From NCBI GenBank assembly GCA_017392525.1, contig JAFOVD010000056.1, forward strand, positions 1 to 59,885: a stretch of DNA of 59,885 nucleotides, given 5' to 3'. The notes beneath the pieces were generated by a model. That model saw only the letters and a program-made list of their open reading frames with translations. It was not told the origin of the DNA and did no database searches. This document shows positions 35,229 through 43,856 of the stretch, piece after piece. Each line of letters starts with the position of its first letter. The first letter of the stretch is position 1. The position numbers and the translations under genes were made by a program. Source of the DNA: Lachnospiraceae bacterium. Lineage in GTDB: Bacteria; Bacillota; Clostridia; Lachnospirales; Lachnospiraceae.

Positions 35229-36242
35229 CTATAATCCTTCATAGGAGAAGTCAGGGATAAAACTTTCTTCTGCCACGTCCCCCTCCTGTATAAATGCATT
35301 TTCGATTCCCTGATTTATGGCATAGTTGATAACTTCGTCATATTCAGTTTCTGTAACCTTTCGATTAAGTTCAGGGTATGCGGATACATTCTTTAGAGGC
35401 GTAAACTGATTCATTATACTGATGTAAATTTTATCCCCATAGGTATCCAGAAGATATCCGATTACTCTTTTGGAATCCTCTACACATCCAGGGAGGAGAA
35501 GGTGTCTTACAATAGTGCCTCTCTGCATTAGTATCTCTGTTTCTTCATCCATATCGCAGATTTCATTGTATTCGGAGGCGGAAATCGGAAGTGCTGCTTC
35601 GGATTCCCACATCTCATAGCTTTCCTGCATCATATGTTTTGGCTTGATTCGAAACAGTGGTTCGCCGGTTTGACGTACCATTTCTCTGATGTTTTGACAA
35701 GCCACTTCGAAATAATTTTCGGCGCGACTGTATCTCCGGGATAATTCAGAACTTATGTATTTTAAATCCGGAAGATAGATGTCAACAAGACCATCCAAAC
35801 TTTTAATAGTATCAAGGGATTCATAGGAACTTGTATTATAAACAATCGGCAGTACAAGACCCTTTGCCTTGGCATCTTCCAGTGCATCAGCAACAGATGG
35901 CTGGAAATGACCGGCTGTTACAAGATTGATATTGTTGGCTCCTTTTTCTTGTAATTCCAGAAAGATTTCGGTTAATCGCTCTACGGAAATGGTTTTTCCG
36001 ATATTGCCTTTTGCAATTTCTTCATTCTGGCAAAATACACATCCCAGGGTACAGCCAGAGAAAAATACAGTACCGGAACCGGATGTGCCGGAGATGCAGG
36101 GCTCTTCCCAGAAATGCAGAGCTGCCCTTGCCGCTTTGATTTCGCTATTTTGTTTGCAATAGCCGGTTTTATTTTCATTTCTATTGATGGAGCACCCTCT
36201 GGGACAGAGGCTGCAGGAATTATATTCGCTAAATGTATTCAA
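35229..36242 (-). CDS. Radical SAM protein, PflX/COG1313-like
   Basis: A 337-residue protein. Its radical SAM cluster motif is CTLGCVFC (CxxxCxxC, residues ~70-77), preceded by an N-terminal CSLCPRGC pair and CKQN, which may hold a second iron-sulfur site as in PflX-type proteins. The family resembles pyruvate formate-lyase activating enzymes but its target is unknown. It diverges from the ZIP gene; its start region lies just beyond the zinc-control cluster. Confidence 0.85.
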   Translation of the reverse strand: MNTFSEYNSCSLCPRGCSINRNENKTGYCKQNSEIKAARAALHFWEEPCISGTSGSGTVFFSGCTLGCVFCQNEEIAKGNIGKTISVERLTEIFLELQEKGANNINLVTAGHFQPSVADALEDAKAKGLVLPIVYNTSSYESLDTIKSLDGLVDIYLPDLKYISSELSRRYSRAENYFEVACQNIREMVRQTGEPLFRIKPKHMMQESYEMWESEAALPISASEYNEICDMDEETEILMQRGTIVRHLLLPGCVEDSKRVIGYLLDTYGDKIYISIMNQFTPLKNVSAYPELNRKVTETEYDEVINYAINQGIENAFIQEGDVAEESFIPDFSYEGL

Positions 36243-36356
36243 AATTCTACGTCCTTTGTTGGAAATTATATTAGTTCTACTCTTCTTTTTTGCTTTGTTT
36301 GTATATTAGTAATACATATTATATTCGCGTTATTTCATAAGTACAAGAAAAAAGGT

Positions 36357-36385
36357 TTGACAAAAATGCGAATATATTGCATATT
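36357..36385 (+). promoter_or_regulatory. Candidate promoter of the ZIP gene
   Basis: TTGACA (36357-36362), 17-base spacer, CATATT (36380-36385). The -10 is weak; the Fur-type box lies inside the spacer. Confidence 0.55.
36367..36381 (+). promoter_or_regulatory. Fur/Zur-type box 1 upstream of ZIP
   Basis: TGCGAATATATTGCA, 13 of 15 bases identical to the operator at the Fur-family promoter (minus strand, 20948-20962). Confidence 0.7.
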
Positions 36386-36400
36386 TGTATATGCATAAAA

Positions 36401-36415
36401 TGCAAATGATTTGCA
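36401..36415 (+). promoter_or_regulatory. Fur/Zur-type box 2 upstream of ZIP
   Basis: TGCAAAT, G, ATTTGCA: a perfect 7-1-7 palindrome of the same TGCRAWT-type pattern. Confidence 0.72.
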
Positions 36416-36435
36416 AATTAAACAGATGTTTAATT
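36416..36435 (+). promoter_or_regulatory. ArsR-type box upstream of ZIP
   Basis: AATTAAACA, GA, TGTTTAATT: perfect 9-2-9 palindrome abutting box 2. It shares ATGTTTAATTGT with the operator at 29330-29355. Confidence 0.75.
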
Positions 36436-36457
36436 GTATTTGAAAGAGGTATAGATA

Positions 36458-37204
36458 ATGATAGCTTTACTTATTACATTTTTAGCTGGATTTTCAGTGA
36501 TGCTTGGTGCGGTTATTGTTCGGGCAATGCATGATACTGAGCGAGTGGAACATTTTTCGATGGCAATGGCACTTGGCGCTCTTGCATCACTTTTGGTATT
36601 TGATATTTATGCAGATATTCAGGAAGAGGTAATTCCGACATTTGGATATTGGATTACACTTGGATTTTGTCTCTGCGGAATTGTTTTGTTGGGAGTTTTA
36701 GATAAGATTTCCCCGGAACATGCGCATCATCAGGATACACCGGAGACACATGACCATGAAAATGCAGAGCATATCGGTTTAATTGCTGCTGCTGCCATTC
36801 TTATTCACAATTTTGTGGAAGGCATGAGCGTATACTCTATCGCCATGCTGAATCCAAGAGATGGATTACTTTTGGCAATCGGTATCAGCTTACATAATAT
36901 CCCTATGGGTATGCTGATATTCTCTGCACTTCGAGAGGGTCATAAGGGTCGCTATGAGAAGCTTGTAGTTATGGGAATTGTAACGATTTCAACATTACTG
37001 GGAGGCTTGGCGATGTTCGCAGTTAGTTCCTATATGACACCACAGATTGTAGGTTTCCTGCTTTGTATTGCAACAGGCATGATTTTCTACATTATTTTTG
37101 AAGAACTGTTGCCACATGTTAAGAATACAAAAGATAAAGTGATGAATACTGCGGGAATCATAATAGGAATCGCACTGGTATTTCTCAGTAGTTTGATTGG
37201 CTAA
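36458..37204 (+). CDS. ZIP-family zinc/metal transporter
   Basis: A 248-residue protein with about eight hydrophobic segments. The metal path motifs are HNFVEGMS in helix 4 and HNIPMG in helix 5, with a His-rich cytoplasmic loop (HAHHQDTPETHDHENAEH, about residues 89-106). Most such proteins import zinc or other divalent metals, although direction can vary. The upstream region carries two Fur-type boxes and one ArsR-type box, so it appears to be under double zinc control. GAGG precedes the start. Confidence 0.9.
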   Translation: MIALLITFLAGFSVMLGAVIVRAMHDTERVEHFSMAMALGALASLLVFDIYADIQEEVIPTFGYWITLGFCLCGIVLLGVLDKISPEHAHHQDTPETHDHENAEHIGLIAAAAILIHNFVEGMSVYSIAMLNPRDGLLLAIGISLHNIPMGMLIFSALREGHKGRYEKLVVMGIVTISTLLGGLAMFAVSSYMTPQIVGFLLCIATGMIFYIIFEELLPHVKNTKDKVMNTAGIIIGIALVFLSSLIG

Positions 37205-37208
37205 ATAT

Positions 37209-38135
37209 TTATCGCTGCATCTCTGCCTGCTCTTTTTCCTTCTTTAAATGATGCTCAATTCCAAATGTCTTTGGCATATAGCGGATTTCCGATACTGTAT
37301 AAACAGTTACAAAGGCATTTGGATCATTTTGTTCAAGAAATGTCATAAGCTTCTGGTATTCCTGTTTAGTTACGATACAGATGATTTCCTGTCTCGTTTT
37401 CATATCGTATGCACCGGTTGCTTCGTAAAGTGTTGCACCACTCTGCAAATCATAGAGGATGAAGTTTCTTACGAGTTTTTGCTTGTCTGTAATGATACAT
37501 ACTCTTCGCTTTACATTCTGTCCGAAGATGAAATGATCCAGGACTAATCCGTTGATGTAGGTACCAAGAAGTGATAAAATCACGGACTTTGTATCATAGA
37601 AAAAGATGGTAGAACAAGCAATTAAAATACCGGCGATGGACATTGCCTTTCCCAGTTCAATGTGTAAATACTTATTCAGGATTTTTGCAACGATATCCAG
37701 TCCGCCGGAACTGGCGTTATCATTGAATAATAAAGCTGCGCCGAAACTTACAATTGTGACATATAGAATCACATCGAGAAATGGATCATCTGTAAATGAA
37801 ACATTTTCCGGACGAACAATTTCAAAGATTCGTAAGAAAACCGGCAGTAAGATAGATGTATAAATCGTCTTAAAGCCGAATTCAGATCCAAATAAGATAA
37901 AACCGATGATTAAGAGAATAATATTCATAATCATCGTCAGCTGTGCTACGGTCAGTGGAATAATATTTGCAAGCACAATTGCCAAGGCGGAAACGCTAGA
38001 TATAGCCGTGTTGGAAGGCTTCATAAAGAAGTAAACAGCAACTGCGATAATAAATGTTGCAACAGCCATATAAATCAAGTCTTTTATACATTCACCTACA
38101 GAATTATAACTAGGTGCAATCTTAAATTTTTTCAT
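37209..38135 (-). CDS. YitT-family membrane protein, second copy
   Basis: A 308-residue protein with about five hydrophobic segments and a C-terminal DUF2179 domain (RRVCIITDKQKLVRNFILYD onwards). The DUF161 region includes NDNASSGGLDIVAKIL, matching the loop of the copy at 9487 in position. Identity between the two is modest. Function unknown. It ends four bases from the ZIP gene and converges on it. Confidence 0.85.
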   Translation of the reverse strand: MKKFKIAPSYNSVGECIKDLIYMAVATFIIAVAVYFFMKPSNTAISSVSALAIVLANIIPLTVAQLTMIMNIILLIIGFILFGSEFGFKTIYTSILLPVFLRIFEIVRPENVSFTDDPFLDVILYVTIVSFGAALLFNDNASSGGLDIVAKILNKYLHIELGKAMSIAGILIACSTIFFYDTKSVILSLLGTYINGLVLDHFIFGQNVKRRVCIITDKQKLVRNFILYDLQSGATLYEATGAYDMKTRQEIICIVTKQEYQKLMTFLEQNDPNAFVTVYTVSEIRYMPKTFGIEHHLKKEKEQAEMQR

Positions 38136-38241
38136 GTTAACTCCTTTTTTATCAAATTACAGCCTTACTATAATAGCAGAAAAGTTAGGGATTGAATATA
38201 GAAAACTTTTCGTCCTTATGATGAATAAATCAGAAGCAAAA

Positions 38242-39309
38242 TTAAGGATTACAGTTACCGCAAGGCGAGTATCCTTCACTGATTAATGCATCACGACTTT
38301 CGCTGGAATAAATTTTGTTCGTGTCTTTCATCTGATTTATAGAACTACAATTCGGGGAATGGAATACCTTGGTGTTTTTGTTTATAACGTAGGAGTATTC
38401 TGTTGCATCCGAGTTGTCAGAACTACTTGTGTTTGCCACGTTAGATGAGTTCTCGGAACTATTAGAAGAAATATTTCCTGTAGATTCATCTTCTGTGGAT
38501 GCATGGTTCTCTCCTGTCGCATAGTCGATTGTGATTTGCGGTTGCACATTATATGCATAGATACAGAAACAGATACCGCTGCCCTGGTCTTCAACGGAAT
38601 AAGCTTCCATCAATACTCCGCTGGCGAGAAGATTATTATCTTCAAATATGGGAGTTACACGGTAAAGCACATGATTTCCGGTAGAATCCACATAATTTGC
38701 AACTTTTTCCTCATAGGGAAGCATACCTTCGATATTCAGATATCGAGTACCTGTAATGAGGTTTTTCTCATTGGCATTTTCACCTGCCAGACAAAATGCA
38801 ATTAGATGACATCGATTGTATAGGTAGGAAGGAGATTCCTTAATGATATCCGGATATTTATTCTGTACCCATCCACTTGGTTTTACGGAGCCAATTTCAC
38901 CACGTTCTTCCGTGGGCATAAGTTCCGGACAGATGTTGGCATAGGCAACGCCACAACGGCCCAGACTGTCCAGGGAAGAATAAGTCTCAAAAGCATCGGT
39001 TCTTGTCTTTTCTTCATCTGAAAAGAAGGGAATATTTCCATTGATGGCGATACTTGCATCGCTAGAATACTCAGGTATATCATCCAGTGAAATCGAAGAA
39101 ATCGCTGAATCTGTGGAAGTACTATCAGACTCAGTCGACGATTTGTCGGTTTGTACGGAACCAGTATCTGTCTGTGTATTTTCAGTATTTGAAGTATTAT
39201 TCGGTGTATTGCCTGCAGTTGGACTGCATCCGTATAGCGAAATTGCGAGGAGGCATACAAGTAACAGTGACTGGGGAGTTTTAAGTAGGTTTTTTACGGT
39301 CTTTTTCAT
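38242..39309 (-). CDS. Secreted DNA/RNA non-specific endonuclease lipoprotein
   Basis: A 355-residue lipoprotein with lipobox LYGC (Cys28), a Ser/Thr-rich linker, and a catalytic domain with YNRCHLIAFCLAGENANEKN, matching nucleases of the EndA type, where His and Asn are catalytic. A second low-complexity linker leads to a small C-terminal domain (HSPNCSSINQMKD ... CGNCNP) with four cysteines or histidines that may bind zinc. It is probably surface-anchored and degrades external nucleic acid. Last gene of a minus-strand run with the LUD and AAA genes. Confidence 0.85.
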   Translation of the reverse strand: MKKTVKNLLKTPQSLLLVCLLAISLYGCSPTAGNTPNNTSNTENTQTDTGSVQTDKSSTESDSTSTDSAISSISLDDIPEYSSDASIAINGNIPFFSDEEKTRTDAFETYSSLDSLGRCGVAYANICPELMPTEERGEIGSVKPSGWVQNKYPDIIKESPSYLYNRCHLIAFCLAGENANEKNLITGTRYLNIEGMLPYEEKVANYVDSTGNHVLYRVTPIFEDNNLLASGVLMEAYSVEDQGSGICFCIYAYNVQPQITIDYATGENHASTEDESTGNISSNSSENSSNVANTSSSDNSDATEYSYVINKNTKVFHSPNCSSINQMKDTNKIYSSESRDALISEGYSPCGNCNP

Positions 39310-39312
39310 TAT

Positions 39313-39951
39313 TTAGTATCCTAATTCCTCTCCCACTAAAATTACCTGAATGCGGTTAGGCACCCGGGAAGCACGTGTTACGACAATCTGGTCACAGATT
39401 GTATTCTGAAGACAGTTTGCACATCGTCCTGTTGTCGCACAAGGGGTGTCCACATTGAGACGGGCTGTGTTTGCCGGAGAGGCAATATTTCTGACTCTTC
39501 GAATTCCATCTTCAACGTTTGGTACGACCTTGTTCATACCTACAACCATAATGACCATATCCGGTCCGTAAATCATGTAGGAAACGCGATTGCCGCGACC
39601 ATCGATATTGATCAGTTCACCATCCAGAGTAATGGCATTGGTGGACATGAGAAATGCATCTGCATTGATGGTTCTGGATTTGATTTCCTTTTCTTCTTCT
39701 ATGTTTTTTGCAGCTTCACGAATGATGAGTTCATGACCGGCAGCGCTGATTCGATCCTTTAAATCAGAGTCGTCAATGGTCATAGAGCCGCCGTATGCAA
39801 CGGATTTTTTGTCATTTCCAAGAATTTCAAGAACCTTATTGCAGGCTTCCTCCATATTGTCGACATAGTAGCCGGCCATATGGCGAAGTTCAAGCTTTTT
39901 AATAATGGTATTTGCCTGGTTCTCATAGGATTTTTTCTTAAAATTTGTCAT
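39313..39951 (-). CDS. LUD-domain (LutC/YkgG-type) protein
   Basis: A 212-residue protein with the lactate-utilisation domain: VAYGGSMTIDDSDL near residue 55, then INADAFLMSTNAITLDGEL, IYGPDMVIMVVGMNKVV and a cysteine-rich end (CATTGRCANCLQNTIC). The family assists lactate or similar oxidation with LutA/LutB, which are absent here. It lies 39 bases after the AAA gene and four bases before the nuclease gene; function in this setting is uncertain. Confidence 0.8.
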   Translation of the reverse strand: MTNFKKKSYENQANTIIKKLELRHMAGYYVDNMEEACNKVLEILGNDKKSVAYGGSMTIDDSDLKDRISAAGHELIIREAAKNIEEEKEIKSRTINADAFLMSTNAITLDGELINIDGRGNRVSYMIYGPDMVIMVVGMNKVVPNVEDGIRRVRNIASPANTARLNVDTPCATTGRCANCLQNTICDQIVVTRASRVPNRIQVILVGEELGY

Positions 39952-39990
39952 GGCATTACCCCTCTTTCTTATATGTTAAATCTTGTTTTT

Positions 39991-41508
39991 TTATAGTAGT
40001 GCCAGTGCAGTTTTTGCATCAAATGTTACTGACTTGGCACCGTTTGTTTCAATTTGATAAAGCGCATTGGCGGCCAGACGTTCTGCTGCCTGCTCCAAAT
40101 CACGGATACCCGGTTGATTTTTAAAGTGTTCAACAATTGCTGATGCCGCTTCATCTGTTATGATGCACTCCGCTTCCTTCATATCAAGGCGCTTCAATAT
40201 CTTTGGAAGTGAGAATTTCAGTAGAATTGTCTTCTTCTCATCTGCGGTGTAATCCGGTATGTCGATAACAGCGAATCGTGTCATAAGCGGCTGGCTGATG
40301 TTGCTTTTATCATTGGCGGTTGCAATAGGATAGACTCCACTGGTTGGGATGCGACATTCCATGTAATTGTCGGTGTATCCGAGATTATCAAGAAGTGTCA
40401 GGAGGACGTCGCTTGGATCGCCGCCGTCATTTCCGGAATTGGCCTTGTCTAACTCGTTAATGATAAAGACGATGTTAGATTCTCCAGCCTGGGAAAAAGC
40501 ATCCATAATGATTCCCGGTCTCGCGTTCGCGTAAATACGAGGGCTTCCAGTAAGCTGTTCCGGATCATTTATGGAACTCATATCAAGAGAAGCCCAAGGG
40601 AGATTTAAAATACGCGCAATGGCGTATGCAACCTGGGATTTACCGGTTCCGGCAGGACCGGCGAGTAAGATGCCGTATGCCGGAAGTTTATGTGTACGAT
40701 TAATCTGAATAATGGTTTCGATGATACGCTGTTTCAGACTGTCCATACCATAAAGTTCTGCATCCAGAATTCTTCTGGCTTCAACAGGGTCAATAGGTTT
40801 GAAATAATCACCCTTCCACTTGATATTCAACATAATTGATAAAGCACGTTGTGCGTGACGTTTATCCTCTTGTGAAATCTCAGAGCTTCTTGCAACGGCG
40901 AGATTTCGAACTGCCCATGCACGGATATTGGCCGGTAGAGAAGATCCTGCGCAGGCCAGGAAGTCGCTGATACTCTGAATGGATGTCAGTTTCATCTCAT
41001 CGACATCATTCAGCTCAGCGGATACCTCCTGAGTGCCGGGCTGACTCTGAAGCAAACGCTCAATCATAAACTGCAGGAATCCATCTGCTGCGGATAGTTT
41101 GGCGCCACTTCCATATGCCACTTCATTGATTTCTGTAACTGCAATATAGCCAGAACCGTCAATGACAACGGGAGACACAGTTAACCGGACGTAAATCCGG
41201 TTGGAACTTAGCCATGTAATCAGGTCGATAAAACGGGAATCCACAGAATATAAATCAAGCAAAATCTCCGGAGTATCATTTTGATCTACGACAAAGGCAG
41301 TTCGCTCCTTAAAGTCATAGAAATGTCCACGCAGATTCGAATCAGAAGATATGTCGATACTATCTATCTTTGACATATCCAGTACAAATAGCGGGTGAAA
41401 AACACTGGCAGTTTCTTCGCCATCATAGGTGAGTTTATAGGTAATATTGGTTCCTTCCACTTCCTGTGGGGTAGGTTCCGAATCAAAATCAAACACTCTG
41501 TTAGCCAT
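39991..41508 (-). CDS. AAA+ ATPase, Lon/MoxR-like
   Basis: A 505-residue protein with an N-terminal domain of about 240 residues of unknown kind and an AAA+ module: AGPAGTGKSQ (Walker A, about residue 280), VFIINELDKA (Walker B) and an arginine-containing sensor region (LMTRFAVIDIP). The lead-in YGMDSLKQRIIETI resembles that of Lon. No protease domain is present. Probably a remodelling ATPase; partner not evident. Confidence 0.82.
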   Translation of the reverse strand: MANRVFDFDSEPTPQEVEGTNITYKLTYDGEETASVFHPLFVLDMSKIDSIDISSDSNLRGHFYDFKERTAFVVDQNDTPEILLDLYSVDSRFIDLITWLSSNRIYVRLTVSPVVIDGSGYIAVTEINEVAYGSGAKLSAADGFLQFMIERLLQSQPGTQEVSAELNDVDEMKLTSIQSISDFLACAGSSLPANIRAWAVRNLAVARSSEISQEDKRHAQRALSIMLNIKWKGDYFKPIDPVEARRILDAELYGMDSLKQRIIETIIQINRTHKLPAYGILLAGPAGTGKSQVAYAIARILNLPWASLDMSSINDPEQLTGSPRIYANARPGIIMDAFSQAGESNIVFIINELDKANSGNDGGDPSDVLLTLLDNLGYTDNYMECRIPTSGVYPIATANDKSNISQPLMTRFAVIDIPDYTADEKKTILLKFSLPKILKRLDMKEAECIITDEAASAIVEHFKNQPGIRDLEQAAERLAANALYQIETNGAKSVTFDAKTALALL

Positions 41509-41537
41509 CTTTTTTCTTTTCCTCTTTTCTTTTTCCT

Positions 41538-41569
41538 AAAAACTCCGGATTATTAATAATAAACCGGAG
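41538..41569 (-). terminator. Terminator after the dtd gene
   Basis: Minus-strand CTCCGG (41569-41564) pairs with CCGGAG (41548-41543), followed by TTTTT. Confidence 0.8.
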
Positions 41570-41593
41570 CTATATGGTGGATTTTGGCTTTGA

Positions 41594-42043
41594 TTAAGCA
41601 AGGTCACGGGAGTCTAAAACGATGGTAAAAGGACCTTCGTTTGTTAAAGTGACGTGCATATCAGCGCCAAATTCACCGGTGTCAACATGTTTAATCTTTT
41701 CACGACATTTTGAAACGATATACTCATAAAGGCGGTTAGCTTCATCCGGTGCAGCTGCATCGGTGAAACTTGGGCGGTTCCCTTTCCTGCAATTTGCGTA
41801 AAGTGTAAATTGTGATATAAGGAGCAATTGTCCATTGACCTGATCAATGGATAGATTCGTTTTTCCGCTTTCATCCGGAAATATTCGCATACCAAGAAGT
41901 TTTTTTACCATCTTGTCAGCAATTTCCTCGTTATCATCCTGCCCTACTCCGATTAGCACGACAAAACCATAGTCGATTTGCCCACGTACTTCATTGTCTA
42001 TGGTGACATTTGCATTTTTAGCAACCTGTATAACAAATTTCAT
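41594..42043 (-). CDS. dtd: D-aminoacyl-tRNA deacylase
   Basis: A 149-residue protein of the DTD family. Motif SQFTLYA (residues ~77-83) and the cross-subunit Gly-Pro motif NEGPFT near the C-terminus are both present. It removes D-amino acids wrongly attached to tRNA. The usual length is about 145 residues. It follows the exonuclease III gene and ends before a terminator. Confidence 0.95.
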   Translation of the reverse strand: MKFVIQVAKNANVTIDNEVRGQIDYGFVVLIGVGQDDNEEIADKMVKKLLGMRIFPDESGKTNLSIDQVNGQLLLISQFTLYANCRKGNRPSFTDAAAPDEANRLYEYIVSKCREKIKHVDTGEFGADMHVTLTNEGPFTIVLDSRDLA

Positions 42044-42106
42044 TGGTAATTCCTTTTGTAATTCTATTCTGTAGTAACGCTATTTACCCGAGGCATTTCC
42101 GGCAGC

Positions 42107-42859
42107 CTAGTTGAGGGTAAGGGTAATCGGACAATGATCGGAGCCGTAGATTTCAGTTTCAATACTTGCAGCTACAAGACGATCATCCATGCGACTAGAT
42201 GTCAGGAAATAGTCGATACGCCAGCCTGCATTCTTTTCTCTTGCTTTGAAGCGGTAAGACCACCAGGAATAGATCCCCTCTGCATCCGGGTAGAAATGAC
42301 GAAATGTATCCGTAAATCCACTCTCTAAAAGAGTAGTCATCTTATCTCGTTCTTCATCTGTAAATCCTGCATTCTTTCGATTTGTCTTTGGATTTTTCAA
42401 ATCGATTTCCTTGTGAGCAACATTTAAATCGCCACAGAGAACAACAGGCTTTTTCTTGTCTAATTCCATAAGATAATTTCGAAATGCATCTTCCCATGTC
42501 ATTCGATAGGAAAGTCTCTTTAATTCATTCTGTGAGTTTGGAGTATAGCAAGTAATAAGAAAATGATCCTCAAATTCCAGTGTGATAACACGTCCTTCAT
42601 GGTCGTGCTCTTCTATTCCAATGCCATAGGCTACAGAGAGAGGTTCTTGTTTTGTAAAGATTGCAGTTCCGGAATAGCCCTTTTTCTCAGCATAGTTCCA
42701 GTACTGGTGATATCCGGGTAAATCCAGATCAATCTGTCCCTCCTGTAGTTTGGATTCCTGAATGCAGATGGCATCGGCATCCAATGAAAGCATTGATTCT
42801 ATAAATCCTTTTGTAACACAAGCTCTTAAGCCGTTTACATTCCAAGATACGTATTTCAT
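42107..42859 (-). CDS. xth: Exodeoxyribonuclease III (AP endonuclease)
   Basis: A 250-residue protein with all ExoIII active-site segments: SWNVNGLRA, IQESKLQ (Glu), GDLNVAHKEIDL (Asp and Asn) and SDHCPITL (Asp-His). It cuts DNA at abasic sites and trims 3' ends in base-excision repair. It is the first gene of a short minus-strand unit with dtd. Confidence 0.95.
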   Translation of the reverse strand: MKYVSWNVNGLRACVTKGFIESMLSLDADAICIQESKLQEGQIDLDLPGYHQYWNYAEKKGYSGTAIFTKQEPLSVAYGIGIEEHDHEGRVITLEFEDHFLITCYTPNSQNELKRLSYRMTWEDAFRNYLMELDKKKPVVLCGDLNVAHKEIDLKNPKTNRKNAGFTDEERDKMTTLLESGFTDTFRHFYPDAEGIYSWWSYRFKAREKNAGWRIDYFLTSSRMDDRLVAASIETEIYGSDHCPITLTLN

Positions 42860-42966
42860 ATGGTAAACCTCCGTGGTTAATATCTCATTTATTGTACCGC
42901 GAAACGGCAGGATTGAAAATATGTTATAGTGGTAGATGGTATAAATCTTAAAAAAGGAATAAATGT

Positions 42967-43677
42967 ATGAATACGATTGATTTGGAAATGCGTCTTCTGA
43001 CGCTGGTTATTAGTTATTTGATGGGCAGTTTTCTGACTGCTGAGGTTGTTACTCGTAAACTTACGGGGAAACCATGCAAGGAATTAGGCACAACCGGGAA
43101 TCCCGGTATGGCGAATGTTATGGCGCATCTTGGGTTTAAACCCGGAATTACGGTTTTAATTGGGGATGTGTTAAAAGTGGTTATCGCAATGCTGATTACA
43201 CGTTTTTGTCTGCCGGTATTTGTTGAAATGACGATGAATGGGTATGCGCTTTCTACTTACGGCACAGCCCTTCATGCAAAAGAACTTTGGAATCCGGTAC
43301 TACTCTACTATGTTGCACTGGGCTGCTGTATCGGGCATAACTATCCTTTTTGGCAGGTGAAAAATGGTGGCAAAGGTGTTGCAGTCACAAACTCTTCTAT
43401 GATTTTGATTCAGCCCTTATGGGGACTGCTTTCCAACATTATTGGTATGTTAATCGTCTTTGCATCCCAGTATCTTGGCTTGGGTGCTGTAGTGATTCCT
43501 GCTATCTTTATTGTTCCTGCCTTTGTATTTGATGGGCTGGAAGCCGGAATTGTTGCGGTTATTCTGGAAGTGCTTATGATTATCAGAAACGTTGCATTTC
43601 TAAAGCAGATTCCATCCAAAGAAGCAGAACGCGTAGATGTGCTAGGGGCAATCAGAAAGAAATTGTCAAAAAAATAA
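42967..43677 (+). CDS. plsY: Glycerol-3-phosphate acyltransferase, PlsY family
   Basis: A 236-residue membrane protein. PlsY motifs are present with small changes: GTTGNPGMANVMAHLG (usual GNPGATN), IGDVLKV and GHNYPFWQVKNGGKGVAV. It transfers an acyl group from acyl phosphate to glycerol-3-phosphate for phospholipid synthesis. The N in place of G in the last motif and the M in the first make it a divergent member, so substrate could differ. It diverges from exonuclease III. Confidence 0.85.
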   Translation: MNTIDLEMRLLTLVISYLMGSFLTAEVVTRKLTGKPCKELGTTGNPGMANVMAHLGFKPGITVLIGDVLKVVIAMLITRFCLPVFVEMTMNGYALSTYGTALHAKELWNPVLLYYVALGCCIGHNYPFWQVKNGGKGVAVTNSSMILIQPLWGLLSNIIGMLIVFASQYLGLGAVVIPAIFIVPAFVFDGLEAGIVAVILEVLMIIRNVAFLKQIPSKEAERVDVLGAIRKKLSKK

Positions 43678-43856
43678 GCTCAAAGAATATTAAATGTCTA
43701 GAAAACGTGTGAATAGGGGCTTTACATTGTTTTGACTAAAACATAAAATATTGTTTTGTATGACTTATGAAATACGGGGAGTTTATATTGACACATATAT
43801 TGGGATATATGGCTTAGGTATAACTGCCCGTATACTGAAAGAGAGGGCAAGACAAT

